This document shows positions 12,091-23,415 of a stretch of 64,000 bases of DNA, in pieces (positions within the stretch are counted from its first letter, which is position 1; each line of letters opens with the position of its first letter). The translations under genes were made by a program, and so were the position numbers. The notes below the pieces were generated by a model. The model searched no databases, had not been told where the DNA came from, and saw only the letters and a program-made list of their open reading frames with translations. The DNA comes from Linum tenue (Eukaryota > Streptophyta > Magnoliopsida > Malpighiales > Linaceae), in assembly GCA_946122785.1 (NCBI GenBank), contig CAMGYJ010000006.1, forward strand, positions 30,889,168 through 30,953,167, read 5' to 3'.

Positions 12091-13604
12091 AATTGACAAA
12101 GAAATACATTTGCGTGTGGATAAGTGTACAAGTGAAAATGTTAATAACAGAGATTAAAATGATAATGACATAGATGAAAAGGTTAATAATTAATAATAAT
12201 GAAATTATTTGTCATCAACTCTAGGTGCAGCTGTCTTCTTCTCCATCCTCTTACATAAAACGAAACATTAATAATGTCATTTCACAAAGTCACAAACAAA
12301 ACCTAAAATTGTTGAAAATGTATCACTTTTTTGTATGGTTGTATACTGGGGGTAAGAAAAACACTCTGAATAACATACATGTTATTTGATAATGCGGGAT
12401 GAGAAATGTACAAATATAGAACAAATCGCTACAAATATAAAAAAGTTAACCATCGCCCTTGGAAATTTTAAAAACCATTGCGACAGAATTTTCGAATGAA
12501 CTTTATCTGTAAACCAATTTCGAATACCAACAAAAAGATTGACAATGGCGACAAGTACATTACTGATAGTGTCGTGTTAAATATTACTAACTGAAAAAAC
12601 CCGTTAATAACGAGCATGTTAATTATTAATAATGTAGCAGTTAAATGTTAATACTCGCGGAAGAAACGTTAATAACGGCGTCCTAAAACTGCTGAAACGA
12701 TAATTTAACATATCGGGTAAACAGATTGACCATCACCATTCAAAAGATTACAAATCATTCAACCTTAAATTGATTTTAAATTGTATAAGTAAAATACCCT
12801 AAGCACCCATTAAACAAAACTTACCAATAGCATATACATCAACGCAAAACCCTACACCCATGCAATGCCAAAACCTACACCCATACAGGGCCTGGAAAAC
12901 CCTTACATATGAAATAAAATATGGACACAAAAATCACCTTGACGCCGCCGCCGAGAGATCAGGGATCGACGATGGAATGGACGGGAATAAGAACAACGCT
13001 AGTGACGCCCCGACGGGAAGGCCTTCAACGCTAGTGATGCTGGACATGGAGGACTTCACCGCTAGTGTCGTCGGACGGGGAGTAAAACTACATTCTCAAA
13101 CTTACGCCGAAGTATGTGAGTGATCGACTAGTCCGACGGCGGAAACGGAAGCTGGGGTTTGACTTTGGTGGAAACGGAAGCTAGTTTAGGTTTAGAGAGA
13201 ATCGAAAAACCAAGCCGACGACGGAGACTGTTGCCGGAAGCAGAAGGGACGTCGGAGAACGCAACCGAAAGGACTGCCGAAGAACACAGATTGACGAAAA
13301 CGTTGACAGAGACGGTTCGGCTTGGAGGAAGAAAAAAGACGGGACATGGGTTTAGGGTTAGCTATTTGTGTTTTTAAATTACTTATAATTCCCTAAATAC
13401 CATTAACAACCAATTAACTAATAACTCCTTCCTAACTACCAAAATTTGCAACAGCCAATCACAACGCTTTAAGATTCTCCTTAAAGAAGTGGGTTTAAGG
13501 ACCTGAACTTAGACCGGGCCAGAATTCCCCAAATTTGCAGACTTCCCAAATTTGTCGAGCCCATTGGAGTCAGTCTTAGTCCGCCTCAGCGCTGTTCCCG
13601 CGCA

Positions 13605-15500
13605 GTGTGCGCTTTCTCCCCAAAGACTGTTTTGGAGGCGCCGAGAAGGGCCGCCATGGCTGTGTTACCAGTTTTCTATGAATGTCGCCGTTCAGTTGTA
13701 GCGAAATTGCTCTTTCTGTGGCATTCCTGCAGCATTCGTCAATTCGAGCAGATTCACTGTTCCGTCATCACTTCCGGCCAATCGCACCACAATGCTTTCC
13801 TCCTAACCGAGCTCTGTTCCTCTCTGTTTATGCGCGGCCACCCCGACCATCATCGTCTCCGGAACTACCAATCCGTCGTCCTCCACTTCTCCGTCCACCC
13901 ACCTACCATTAAACTATGGAACCTTTTCATCAGAGACTTCTCCAAGAGTTCCCAACCTTCCGCAGCTCTTCTTCTTTACTCCAGAATGCGCCGCAACTGT
14001 CTCCAACCAGACATGCACACCTTCCCTTTGCTCCTCAAGTCGTTTTCCAAGCTGAGCGACCAGGACCCCTTGCTGTTTTTCGCCGACATTATCAAGCATG
14101 GTCTTGATCTCGACAGTTTCGTCAGGAACTCTTTGATTTCTGCTCTCGCAAACTCTGGGTCCCCGAGGCTTGCCCGCCAGGTGTTCGATGAGAATCCACA
14201 GGGGGACGTCATTGCTTGGACTGCGATGATTGATGGGTATGTGAGAAACGGAAGTCCTGCGGAAGGACTCGAGTGTTTCCTGCTGATGAGATCAATGGGA
14301 GTAAAAGCCGATGAAGTAACAGTGGTAAGTGCTCTTTCTGCAGCTGGATCACTGTGTTATGCTTGGATTGGGAAATGGCTTCATGGTTTCTACGTAGAAT
14401 CAGGCAGAGTCAGATGGGATGTTTTCGTTGGGAGTGCTCTCGTAGACATGTACATGAAATGTGGGCATAGTGACGATGCCCGTCAAGTATTTGATGAAAT
14501 GCCAACGCGAAATGTGGTCTCGTGGAGCTGCTTAGTTGCTGGTTATGTTCAACTCGGTAGATGCAAGGAAGCGTTGCTGGTCTTTCAAGACATGCTAATA
14601 GATAACCTTAGACCCCACTCAAAAACTCTAACTAGTGTGCTCACTGCTTGTGCTCAACTAGGCGCTTTGGACCAAGGAAAATGGGTGCATGCTTATATCG
14701 ATAGAAACTTGATAGAATTGAACTCGATCCTAGGGACGGCCTTGATCGACATGTATGTGAAGTGCGGCTGCATCAATGAGGCTTGTTTTGTTTTTGATAA
14801 GTTGCCGAGCAAAGATCTCTATACTTGGACTGCCATGATCAGTGGTTTGGCAATGAATGGGGATGCATTAGGGTCGTTGAGTTTCTTCTCCCGGATGATG
14901 TGCAGTGGGGTTAAGCCAAACAAAGTCACTTTCCTTGGTGCCCTTAGTGCCTGTTCTCACGGGGGACTAGTAGAAGAAGGACGTAAATTGTTCGACGAAA
15001 TGAGGGATAAATACCATCTGGATCCTGACGTGGATCACTACGGCTGCATGGTTGACTTGCTAGGCCGGGCTGGGTACTTGGAAGAGGCAGTCAAGTTGAT
15101 CGAGGAGATGCCAATGGAGCCATCTCCAAGTATTTGGGGAGCTCTCCTCGGGGCGTGTGTGATTCACAAGAACATGGAGCTAGGGGAATACATTGGTAAC
15201 CAGCTGGTGAATCTTCAACCAGACCATAGCGGATGGTACTCTCTCCTGGCAAATGTACACTTGGAACACCGGAAGTGGGATAAAGCCGCCAGCGTCCGGA
15301 AGTCTATGAAAATGAAAGGGATTGATAAAATCCCTGGAGTTAGCTGGATAGAAGTGAATGGCTTGATTCGTGATTTTGTCACCTCCGAATCTCTTTCAGA
15401 TTGGGAATTGTGTGAGATGATGGATACTGTTTGGAGGCACATTGTATCCTCCATATATGATCACAAAGTTGATAATATTAATATCAGTGCTGGTGACTAG
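13605..15500 (+). CDS. Pentatricopeptide repeat protein, PLS class, E subgroup (At1g50270-like)
   Basis: Intronless 631-codon frame. Such proteins bind organellar RNA in a sequence-specific way, one repeat per base, and E-class members usually guide C-to-U editing in mitochondria or plastids. Visible signs: tandem P, L and S type repeats from about residue 100 to 530 (FVRNSLISALANSG, DVIAWTAMIDGYVRNG, DVFVGSALVDMYMKCG, NVVSWSCLVAGYVQLG, LGTALIDMYVKCG, DLYTWTAMISGLAMNG, VDHYGCMVDLLGRAG), followed by an E region (PSIWGALLGACVIH, GWYSLLANVHLEHRKWDKAA, PGVSWIEVNG). No DYW deaminase domain follows, so it would need a partner. From memory of the family the repeat order and spacing match Arabidopsis At1g50270. 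An alternative start is the ATG at 13656. The present stop TAG (15498-15500) is the first three bases of a hAT element; the ancestral stop is at 18203-18205. Confidence 0.92.
   Translation: MCAFSPKTVLEAPRRAAMAVLPVFYECRRSVVAKLLFLWHSCSIRQFEQIHCSVITSGQSHHNAFLLTELCSSLFMRGHPDHHRLRNYQSVVLHFSVHPPTIKLWNLFIRDFSKSSQPSAALLLYSRMRRNCLQPDMHTFPLLLKSFSKLSDQDPLLFFADIIKHGLDLDSFVRNSLISALANSGSPRLARQVFDENPQGDVIAWTAMIDGYVRNGSPAEGLECFLLMRSMGVKADEVTVVSALSAAGSLCYAWIGKWLHGFYVESGRVRWDVFVGSALVDMYMKCGHSDDARQVFDEMPTRNVVSWSCLVAGYVQLGRCKEALLVFQDMLIDNLRPHSKTLTSVLTACAQLGALDQGKWVHAYIDRNLIELNSILGTALIDMYVKCGCINEACFVFDKLPSKDLYTWTAMISGLAMNGDALGSLSFFSRMMCSGVKPNKVTFLGALSACSHGGLVEEGRKLFDEMRDKYHLDPDVDHYGCMVDLLGRAGYLEEAVKLIEEMPMEPSPSIWGALLGACVIHKNMELGEYIGNQLVNLQPDHSGWYSLLANVHLEHRKWDKAASVRKSMKMKGIDKIPGVSWIEVNGLIRDFVTSESLSDWELCEMMDTVWRHIVSSIYDHKVDNINISAGD
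15490..15497 (+). repeat. 8-bp target duplication, left copy (hAT)
   Basis: CTGGTGAC just before the hAT element; an exact second copy follows it at 18195-18202. The left copy is the last coding sequence of the PPR gene (end of Ala, then Gly-Asp). Confidence 0.9.
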
Positions 15501-15679
15501 GGCTGAAAATTTGCCTGTCCCGTCCCTGTCCCGTCCCTGACCCTGTCTGTCCCGTCCCTAAAGGGACAGCTTGCATAATCGACCCGTCCCGTCCCTGTTC
15601 TCTTCTTGACCCTGTCTGACCCTTTAGGGTCGGGACGGGTCGGGACGGGACGGGTCAGCGGGTCGACCCTCTCCGACAC

Positions 15680-16240
15680 AAAATTAAATCAATTACGAAA
15701 TTAATTTCAAAAAATAATTTTTTCACGAATTTCAGTTCAGATAATTATTTATTCATCAAAATAATTCCAAAAATTTAATTAATCACCAAAATAATTCCAA
15801 AAATTTAATTAATCACCAACATAATTCCAAAATATTAATCAATTGTCAAAATAATTCCAGAAAATTATTTATTTACCCAATTTATTCTAGAAAATCATTT
15901 ATTTATCAAATTAATTCCAGAAAATTAATTAATTAAATAATTTATTTATGAAATTATTTCAGAAAATTAATCAATTACGAAATTAATTTCAAAAAATCAT
16001 TTTATTTACGAATCTCTGTTCATAAAATTATCTATTCATCAAATTAATTCCAAAAAATTAATTAACCACCAAAATATTCCAAAAATTTAATCAATCACCA
16101 ACATATTTCCAAAATATTAATCAATTGTCAAAATAATTCCAGAAAATTATTTATTTACCCAATTAATTCCAGAAAATTAATCAATTGCCAAAATAATTTC
16201 AGAAAATTATTTATTTACCAAATTATTTACCAAACTCCCA
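15680..16240. repeat. AT-rich minisatellite with higher-order duplication
   Basis: Variants of a unit of roughly 31 bp containing AATAATTCCAAAAAATTAATTAATCACC or AAATTATTTATTTACC-like phrases repeat without spacer. The series at about 15690-15930 is echoed in the same order at about 15970-16220, so a block of roughly 290 bp was itself duplicated. Confidence 0.75.
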
Positions 16241-16293
16241 TAATATATGTGCTTGATGAAAGGATGAAATGACATCAATTATTAAATAATCAT

Positions 16294-16391
16294 CAATGAC
16301 ATCATTGTTCGATAATAATCAAGTACATCATACTCATGATCACACAATACATCATTGTTCGATAATAATCAAGTACATCATACTCCTTGAG
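16294..16391. repeat. Two-copy direct repeat inside the hAT element
   Basis: The phrase ATCATTGTTCGATAATAATC followed by AAGTACATCATACTC occurs twice, starting at about 16303 and 16353. Confidence 0.7.
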
Positions 16392-16916
16392 AAGGTGCAT
16401 TGGTGGAGACCTCCATGGGATTACTGCTAGCTTCATCCATATCCTGCCATTTTAATGAATCAAATATTAATATCCTATCATTTGTTTAATTCTTGCCCTC
16501 TCCAAGACTTTGCTAGCTATTCTAAGTATAAATACAGTACAGATGCAAGCTGCTCTTTGGTCAACTTCAAAGCATAAATAGTCATTAAAATGCAACTGAT
16601 CCCTCCTTTATCAACTTCAACATCAAAGCATTATTTATAAACAGAAGGCACTACTGCTCTGGCATGATGCATTATTTATAAACAGTGTCATCTCCTCTCT
16701 TTCATTTTCTGTGTTGTGTAAGTCAAGAGATAGATTCTCTTGACAGAGGAAAAGGAAAAGGTGAGTTAATGTAGCTTCCACCTCTGATTTTAACAAAGTA
16801 GATCATGTTTCATTTATCAGCTTCCCTAACCCCGAAACCATAAAGCCTAGGATTCCAAGATTGGCCGAGAAATCTATCATTCAGCCTTCTAGAGTGCGCA
16901 TAAATCTGTTTTCACC

Positions 16917-17138
16917 TTGCCTAAAATCACAGTGGAAAAGGTTGAAGAACAAATGGAAGCGATCAAGAGCTGTTTCAGAGACAAGGATGCAAAGGTGGAG
17001 GAGATGAAGCAGCGAGTTGGAGCTCTGGAGAACTCTGTTGCAGAAGCAGAGAAGAAGAAGAGCTTCTGGGCTATGGTTTCATCTGTGACTATAGTGGTGG
17101 CTGCGGCTTCACTTGCCTTTGCTGTTAAAGTGCGTTAG
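16917..17138 (+). CDS. Small coiled-coil, tail-anchored-like protein; possible captured gene
   Basis: 73-residue frame inside the hAT element. Residues 1-48 are charged and heptad-like (VEKVEEQMEAIKSCF, VEEMKQRVGALENSVAEAEKKK), and residues 49-71 form one hydrophobic segment (FWAMVSSVTIVVAAASLAFAV) ending in VR, the layout of a tail-anchored membrane protein. Upstream there is a TATAAATAC at 16527 and a donor-like AAAAGGTGAGTT near 16757, so a larger spliced transcript is possible. I do not recognise the family with confidence. It may be a host gene fragment captured by the transposon, as its composition differs from the AT-rich repeats around it. Confidence 0.45.
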   Translation: MPKITVEKVEEQMEAIKSCFRDKDAKVEEMKQRVGALENSVAEAEKKKSFWAMVSSVTIVVAAASLAFAVKVR

Positions 17139-17715
17139 AAGTGGGCAGCAGAAGCCACAACTCTCTTAGTTTCTGTTTTTCATAGGAACTAAAGAGAAGG
17201 TATCATCTTATCTACCACTCTAAACGTCTCTCTAATTGGTGCTGGTTTTGCTAAAGCCAAGTTGCTTACTTGTTAACCTCTGGCGTTGTTGTGTTCCCTT
17301 AACACAGTAATGAGATTTCATCTAGTCCCTTAACACAGCCAGCTGAATCATTGCATCGACTCAACATTGATATGGATATGATACTACCTACTGTACTTAA
17401 ACCATGAGGACAGTAATGGTTAACAAGATAACATCAATACCCACAACCCAAATTGACCATAGCTGACGACCTGGTTTGTCCACGAAAACACCCAGAAGAC
17501 CAAACCCAGACCACATACATATATGGGTAACCAAAATACCAAACTCAGACCACACATATATGAGCAAATCAAAGCAGTAAGAGTAGCCAGAGACAACCAA
17601 TCTTGGGGCTGAAACAGAGACAATGAAAGAAGGAAACCGAAGAAACATACCTGTAATTGATGCAGATTTTCGACCAACAACTTCTTCTCCAAGGTCCTGG
17701 TGGCGACGAGGTATC

Positions 17716-17990
17716 GTGAAGGGATTCTCCAACCGCGCCGCCGACGAGGAAGCACAACAACTAGGCTGGACGCCCGGATGGAAGTCGCCGAGAATCGGTG
17801 GAGATTTTAGGCTGTAGGTTTCCCTTTCAGTCGATGAGAAGAATGGAGAAGAGGTATAGTGAAGCGGTGAAGGGATTCTCCAACCGCGCCGCCGACGAGG
17901 AAGCGCGACGATTGGGCTGGACGCCCGGATGAAAGTCGTCGAGAATCGATTGAGATTTTAGGGTGTAGGTTTTCTTTCAGGGCGAGAAGA
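17716..17990. repeat. Tandem duplication of a GC-rich exon-like block
   Basis: About 110 bp starting GTGAAGGGATTCTCC at 17716 recurs at 17867, period about 151 bp, with scattered substitutions. On the minus strand the first copy is followed by CAATTACAGGTATGTTTC, which looks like a splice donor, so this may be a captured first exon read leftward. Confidence 0.65.
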
Positions 17991-18194
17991 ATGAAGAAGG
18001 AGAAGACCCGTCCCGATTAATTTCTAGTTTCTACGGGTCTGTTTTCCGGGTCACAGGGTCAGGTGGGTTTTTTAGGGTCTGAGTGTAGTTTGACCCGTCC
18101 CGAACTTGTCCCTCTGTGCAAATTGACCCGGCCCGACCCTTTGGAACGGGACGGGACGGGTCGCCGGGTTTAAAGGGGCAGAATTTCAGCCCTA

Positions 18195-18205
18195 CTGGTG
18201 ACTAG
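18195..18205 (+). repeat. 8-bp target duplication, right copy, with the ancestral PPR stop
   Basis: CTGGTGAC at 18195-18202 repeats 15490-15497 exactly, and is followed by TAG at 18203-18205, the stop codon the PPR gene used before the insertion. Confidence 0.88.
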
Positions 18206-18460
18206 GAGAACAGGCACATAATTTGTCAAATTATGATTTTATCTCAAGAGTGTTGTACAGGGTTCACATCACCATGCTACCTTTGGATCTGCCTCTTTTG
18301 CCATTCCACAAGCTACAATAACCTACATTGCTTCAGATACAAATACCTTGCAAGAAGCTGTACTCATATAGCACTTGTGGGATCGAAAATTGGGTATTGG
18401 TGGCCGAAGCTACGTTGACTGGCAATGGCTGATACATACAAGGGATTCATGGACCGCCTA

Positions 18461-21400
18461 TCAGCTCTTATCTAGGATGGGCTGTGAAGCACATCTCTCC
18501 AGGGTTGCCTCGTAGCTTGAAGTTTTGCGGAGAGAGCGATATTGCAGTCTGACATTTTCTCCGCTGTCAATGATCTTAAGCAAGTACCTGTAGTGCAGAA
18601 AGCAAATAGACAAACATGATATATCAGAGACAATGCTCTAACTGGCAATGAGTTGTTTTTATACAGAAACGAACCAGCCATTGAGACACTGTGACGTGAT
18701 GATTGCTTCCTTGCCTACAAACTTCTCTGGTGTTCTGCGGTTTCCCTGTACAGTAAAGTGTCCTTGAGATTTCCACAACAATGCAACAAACTATAACTGT
18801 CAAGAGAAGGTGGCAAAGGGGAAAACATAAGAACATACCTTAATCACTACTTTTTCATTTACTGCAAAAGGGTACTGCACCCTCCGATGCAAACAACCGT
18901 GTTCGGCAGCAACATCTCCATTTTCCTGGAGAGGACACCAAGAGTAAGTAGTTGTGTCACAAAAGAAATAGAATGTGGACTTCATGTTGAGAAAGAAAGG
19001 ATGACCAAACATCCAGACTAAGAATTTATCAACTTTTTTCCATGGTAACCAGTAAAGTGTAACAACAAAATTAGCATTGGATTTATTGGCTATCTGCTCC
19101 CAGAAATTATCATGTTGCCATGGCAAGAAAAGAGTCACGTTCAGCAGAATGTTCAAAATGCTTTTTCAACCGAGGGAGCCCCTGCTCCTGATCACCACTT
19201 CCAGTACCTCCAAATACATATAGCTTAGGAGATGGCAATCCTTGACAACAACAACAAGGAGCAAATAGAATCTTGACTTTTACCAAACATTACAAATGTG
19301 CATTTTGCTATTGGTAGGTAGAATCATTTTTTAGTCAGAACTCTTCAGTGACCTTGATTAAATATTAAGAAACATTTCTTTTGGGTTCCTTCAAAACTTG
19401 GCAACTAGTACAAGGTAAAGCAACCACCGAGGGGGCACTCATCAGACTTCTTTTTTCACTTTTTTTATGCATCTCATCAGAGCTTTCGCATGTGTTAACA
19501 CAAGGACTCCCTGATGGAGCACAGTGTCGAAGTCAAAGTTTACGACAAATGGCTATTTTGCATAATACCATGTTTTGTCTTCTAATAGGATCTGTTTGGT
19601 CACCCATGTCCTTGCGACGCTTTCTGAGAGCCGCATTGTGGAATAGCCTCCGGTCATCCTCAAGCTTGACAGCTGAAGCTGCAGCTCTAAGAGCTACACA
19701 GTTCATAATAAATGCTATGAGAACGGCACATAATTAGAAGACAATATGTGTTATGCAAAATTGACAGATACTAATGGAAGTGGTAATATGAATCAGTTAA
19801 CAGATAAACCAGGTGGTGCAGAAATTACCCAGATTAGGAATCAAAGACCCAGCCTCAATTTGTACATTGCACAGTATACATCTTGACTGTAAGGAAGAGT
19901 AATTTGAGTTATAATGTTTCTCTTTACATCTAAGTCACAACAACAAAAGTGTGACATGCTTCTTTATGCTTGTAACATGATCCTTTTGATCAGTGGTTGA
20001 TTCAGTGATAACGCCACTGCGATTAATTTCTTTTACTGTCATGTAAGAGAAGTCATGGAAACCTTACCAATTCGAGGACTCTACTAAGCATAAGACCGCC
20101 AAACGAATGTCCACAAGAGGCATACATCGCATCTTCAAGGAAGGCACCACTGAAATATCAAAATGCATTAGTACTGCAGAAAATTCCTGATACATAGGGC
20201 GGAGCTAATAATGAAAGAAGAATCAAATAAATATTCAACTCAAAGGTCCTTTCTGTGAACACTGAATAGAAAATGTGAACAAACTCCACAGGTAGAACTA
20301 TAACAACAGCAACTTCCTCCTTATCTCTATCTTAAATATAAACAGCGGTGACTTTTTATGAACCACCAGCCAACAATCGTTTATATAAAGTCCGGTTGAT
20401 TTGGTAATACAGTGTACCACATGCCACTAGTTTGTGTAGATACGTTTCTCATCATTGTAAAGCTAAACAGTCAATGTTGCTCTAAAGTTGCAGTCCAGGG
20501 AAATTTTGCACCAGAGATTGTCAGTCAAGTTTCGCAATCTTCAATCAAGATGAATGAGAGCAGATGCTAAAAGGGAACTTACGATAGCGGATCTGAGAGA
20601 ACACTTCTTAATGATGGGTCCTTGTTAAAACTATTTAGAACTTCCTGTAAGTGCAAAAATCAACGTCTCAGTAATCACATGAATTATTCAAAGTAGATTT
20701 CCTTATTCAATAATTGAATGCGGGTCCTGAAGTTAAGAACAAAAAACGAAAGCCAATATCCTCAAGAACAAGCATAATGGAAGTTAAGTAATTCTAGCCA
20801 AAAAATAGTTCAGTAATAGCTCCATATTCCTACATATGGTTTCATGAAGGTTTGTCTACTTTCACTCGTATGTTCTAACAGTATCATGTGGATTCATTTA
20901 CATGTTAAGCTTACATTTGCATTCTCAGGTCGATCACAGATAACAACCTCCTCAGCAGAAAGGTCATCCATAAATTGGCTAACAGATATAGGCACATAGC
21001 TCTGAGGAATGACATGGCCTGCTGCTGCGATAGGAGAACAATCTAATATCGCATTGCCTTGAGGCATAAGCCTAAATAACAATGCTGTCCTGCTGACACC
21101 AAACTAAATCAGTCTCAAGCTGAAACTTTTGCAATGCATGTGTATAATTTCTTATGGTGTGATTCACATTTAAGTTCCTAGTACTTTTACCTTCCACTGC
21201 CATTCATGCCAGAGGAGTGATCAGAAGTAGCTCTATATGAAGCAGCAGGGCGAAGGCCAGCTGTGGCATGGCTAAGTGCCTTGCCAGTAATCAGCAAAAG
21301 ATCACCTGGAGCAAAACCACGATCAGCTAGGTACCAGCGGCCATTAGGGTCACAAACCTAAGAGGCAAAACAAAATTTAAGGCAACAAAACAAGTTGAAG

Positions 21401-23415
21401 TTAACGGTTTTAAAAATAAAGACCACGTCATTATAGTAAAGTCCAAGGGATTGCAGAAGAATATAGAAGCATTATATTGTACAAGCATCTAATGACTCAA
21501 CATGAAAGACCTTTATTCATCAATCATATAATTGGTAAGAAGATATAAAGTCACCTGAAGGCCTGGACTGTCAGAAGAAATCAATGTCAACAAGCCCTTT
21601 TCAACTTCATAGTTGATTGATGCTTTTGCTCCCCCACTAGCCACTTTGCCATCTAGCAAGGATGCGTGAGAATAAGAGGCAACCAGCACAGATGAGGAAA
21701 CCTCATTCACGGGCAAAGGGGTGTCGTCCAGTAAATGGTTGAAGGCACTGCATGCAAGAGGTTGACCCTTCAGGAAGCTGCACATGAGCTGAAAAGAGAA
21801 GCCACAAGCAAAAGATTTTTGAAAGAGAACTGTAATTAATGCATGCTTACTCGCTTCTCAACCGAAGATGCCTTGCTATAACACATAAAGCAGCCCTAGC
21901 TACCCTTCCCATACACCTAAATATTTCTGCCATGCAAGGTGGAGCTGAATCCCAATCATCATGAGACCTGCAACAAGACAACTTAAAGAACTTGATAATT
22001 GGAAGAATGCTAATATGTAGGCACACCAACAGCTGCCTAAAAGTTTCCCCCTATTTTTTGAAATTCCATTTTGCTGCTAAAATGCTGTTTTTATGCCAAC
22101 AATTAAAGCACATGAATGCACCCTTCTTTTTCATGTATTGTATTCCCATTTAAAAAGATCTCGAATGGGCACTATCAACCACCATTCCATAACAATCGAA
22201 ACAGTTGGGCAGAGAAGCTAGAACCACCAAAGCTGTCAACTTTATAATTCATGGAACCCAAAGCTCAGAGAAATGGCTGAAGCCTGATGCGCTTCATGTT
22301 TAAAATATTCTACCCTGTTGTAGCCTAAATAGTGTTGCAAGCAACTCTTACAGACGCTAGATTGTCCTTCAACAAGTAGAAAGGAGTACCAAAAGCTTTC
22401 TGAGTGGCAAGGGATGCCCCAAAGGCCACATGACACCATAACTTACAGGGCACTGAGCCACAAATAGTGACCTTAAACAGATGGACCAAGGACAAAACGC
22501 AAAAAAGTCAAGTTTTTGTTCAGGGAATAATTGCATCATGAACCCTTTCCTAGTTTGCCAGTAATACACAGGTATTTCCTCAAAAAGAAAAAGGAAAATG
22601 TTTGTCAGTCATACCCTTCATATGGAAAGTGGAAGTCATCTAAAGAAAGCCTCTCCACATTCATGACTCTCATACACTCCTCCTTTTCAAATAACAAATT
22701 CTTGCAGGAAAAAAGGAAGAAAGACACTCATCCAAGATTCTCACTAAACCAAAGTCATTGTATGGAGTTAAAACCAGTAATCAATCGCCTAGCATAACCA
22801 ACCAAGTGACGAAAATCAAACTAATCATCAAAACAGTTGACGAAGTTATGCATCTATTCTCAATGTCAAAAGCACAAAATCTGACAGTCCAGTATACAAT
22901 CAAGAAAGCTAAACTCAGCAAGTAGAGAGCCTCAACTCATCCATGGACATTTACAAGGCCTAAAATAAAATGGAAACTTACTTGGCTCTGTACATGTGAA
23001 CTCCACGACCGCTGCTTCCTTTGACATGGCACCTAAAATACAAGCGGGATGCTTCCAGCCCGCATTTCATCAGGGCAGCGTTCTCACTCCCCAACTCGAT
23101 AACAGCAGCGTTATGCCTCATCAAAGAACCCGACAACGCCTCCACAGCCTTCACGTATGGCCCACAGGGAGCCCCATCATAGGGCGCTATATCCGACAGC
23201 CTGACCCTAGCCAACATCAGAGCCGTCTCGCATGACTGGTGCGCCGCCGTCGCGGGCGGCGAGATTGCATGATCGAGGGAGGACTGTGGAGGCTGTTGGC
23301 CAATGCGAGAAGCAGATAGAGGGGCGACGGTGAGAGAAGATTGGGAAGGGGTTGGCGTGGAGGATCTAATAGCGGAAGAGGAATTCGGCTGCTGCTGCTG
23401 CTGCTGCATGATCAT
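18461..23415 (-). CDS. U-box domain protein, PUB62-like (12 exons, 575 aa)
   Basis: Minus-strand gene rebuilt from GT-AG sites and phase. Exons: 23415-22982, 21967-21851, 21777-21555, 21357-21191, 21089-20915, 20644-20583, 20149-20068, 19886-19829, 19693-19569, 18925-18839, 18745-18675, 18587-18461; total 1728 nt. U-box proteins are usually E3 ubiquitin ligases. The N-terminus is Gln-rich (CAG repeat) and then Ser/Pro-rich; a conserved block follows (VRLSDIAPYDGAPCGPYVKA). A U-box-like fold lies at about residues 393-460 (GAFLEDAMYASCGHSFGG, RCILCNVQIEAGSLIPNL). A C-terminal block (VQYPFAVNEKVVIKGNRRTP, EAIITSQCLNGWYLLKIIDS) looks like a small SH3-like beta module. The PUB62 name is from memory of plant family annotation and is less certain than the gene model. 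The gene converges with the PPR gene; their stops were about 256 bp apart before the hAT insertion. Confidence 0.82.
23389..23406 (-). repeat. CAG triplet run encoding poly-Gln
   Basis: Six to seven CAG codons (CTG on +) just after the start of the U-box gene, giving a Gln stretch at residues 4-10. Such runs vary in length between alleles. Confidence 0.85.

Larger units (their letters stand above)
6726..13532. mobile_element. TIR DNA element with TTAATAAC-type repeats, split by a LINE
   Basis: The ends are inverted copies: 6727-6782 (GGGAATTCTCCGGG, CAGGTCCTTAAACCC, AAGGAG.ATCTTAA) is matched on the minus strand by 13532-13470 (GGGGAATTCTGGCC, CAGGTCCTTAAACCC, AAGGAGAATCTTAA). Inside each end is a GC-rich block (6960-7220 and 12940-13330), then AT-rich sequence crowded with GTTAATAAC / TTATTAAT words. 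No transposase was found. Without the LINE it would be about 2.7 kb. I could not find a clear target duplication, so the superfamily (Mutator-like?) is open. The small open frames at 6875-7168, 12860-13123 and 13159-13377 fall in the GC-rich blocks and I see no support for them as genes. Confidence 0.5.
15498..18194 (+). mobile_element. Non-autonomous hAT element, 2.7 kb
   Basis: Bounded by exact 8-bp duplications CTGGTGAC, the hAT hallmark. The terminal inverted repeats begin TAGGGCTGAAA on both strands and run into GACCCGTCCCGTCCC-type sequence. No hAT transposase is visible. The interior holds an AT-rich minisatellite (15680-16240), a small membrane-anchored coiled-coil frame (16917-17138) that may be a captured gene, and a duplicated GC-rich exon-like block (17716-17990). 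It inserted exactly between the last sense codon and the stop codon of the PPR gene. Confidence 0.9.

Noticed and set aside
13159..13377. 72-codon plus frame near the PPR gene as an upstream gene
   Set aside because: Lies in the GC-rich end block of the TIR element and has no similarity that I recognise.
15680..16240. CRISPR-like or centromere-like array
   Set aside because: AT-rich minisatellite with diverged units inside a bounded hAT element.
19140..19230. Extra exon of the U-box gene (open minus frame with GSGDQEQGLPRLKKH)
   Set aside because: Joining 19693-19569 directly to 18925-18839 keeps the phase and matches the family layout; the extra piece has no consistent splice sites.
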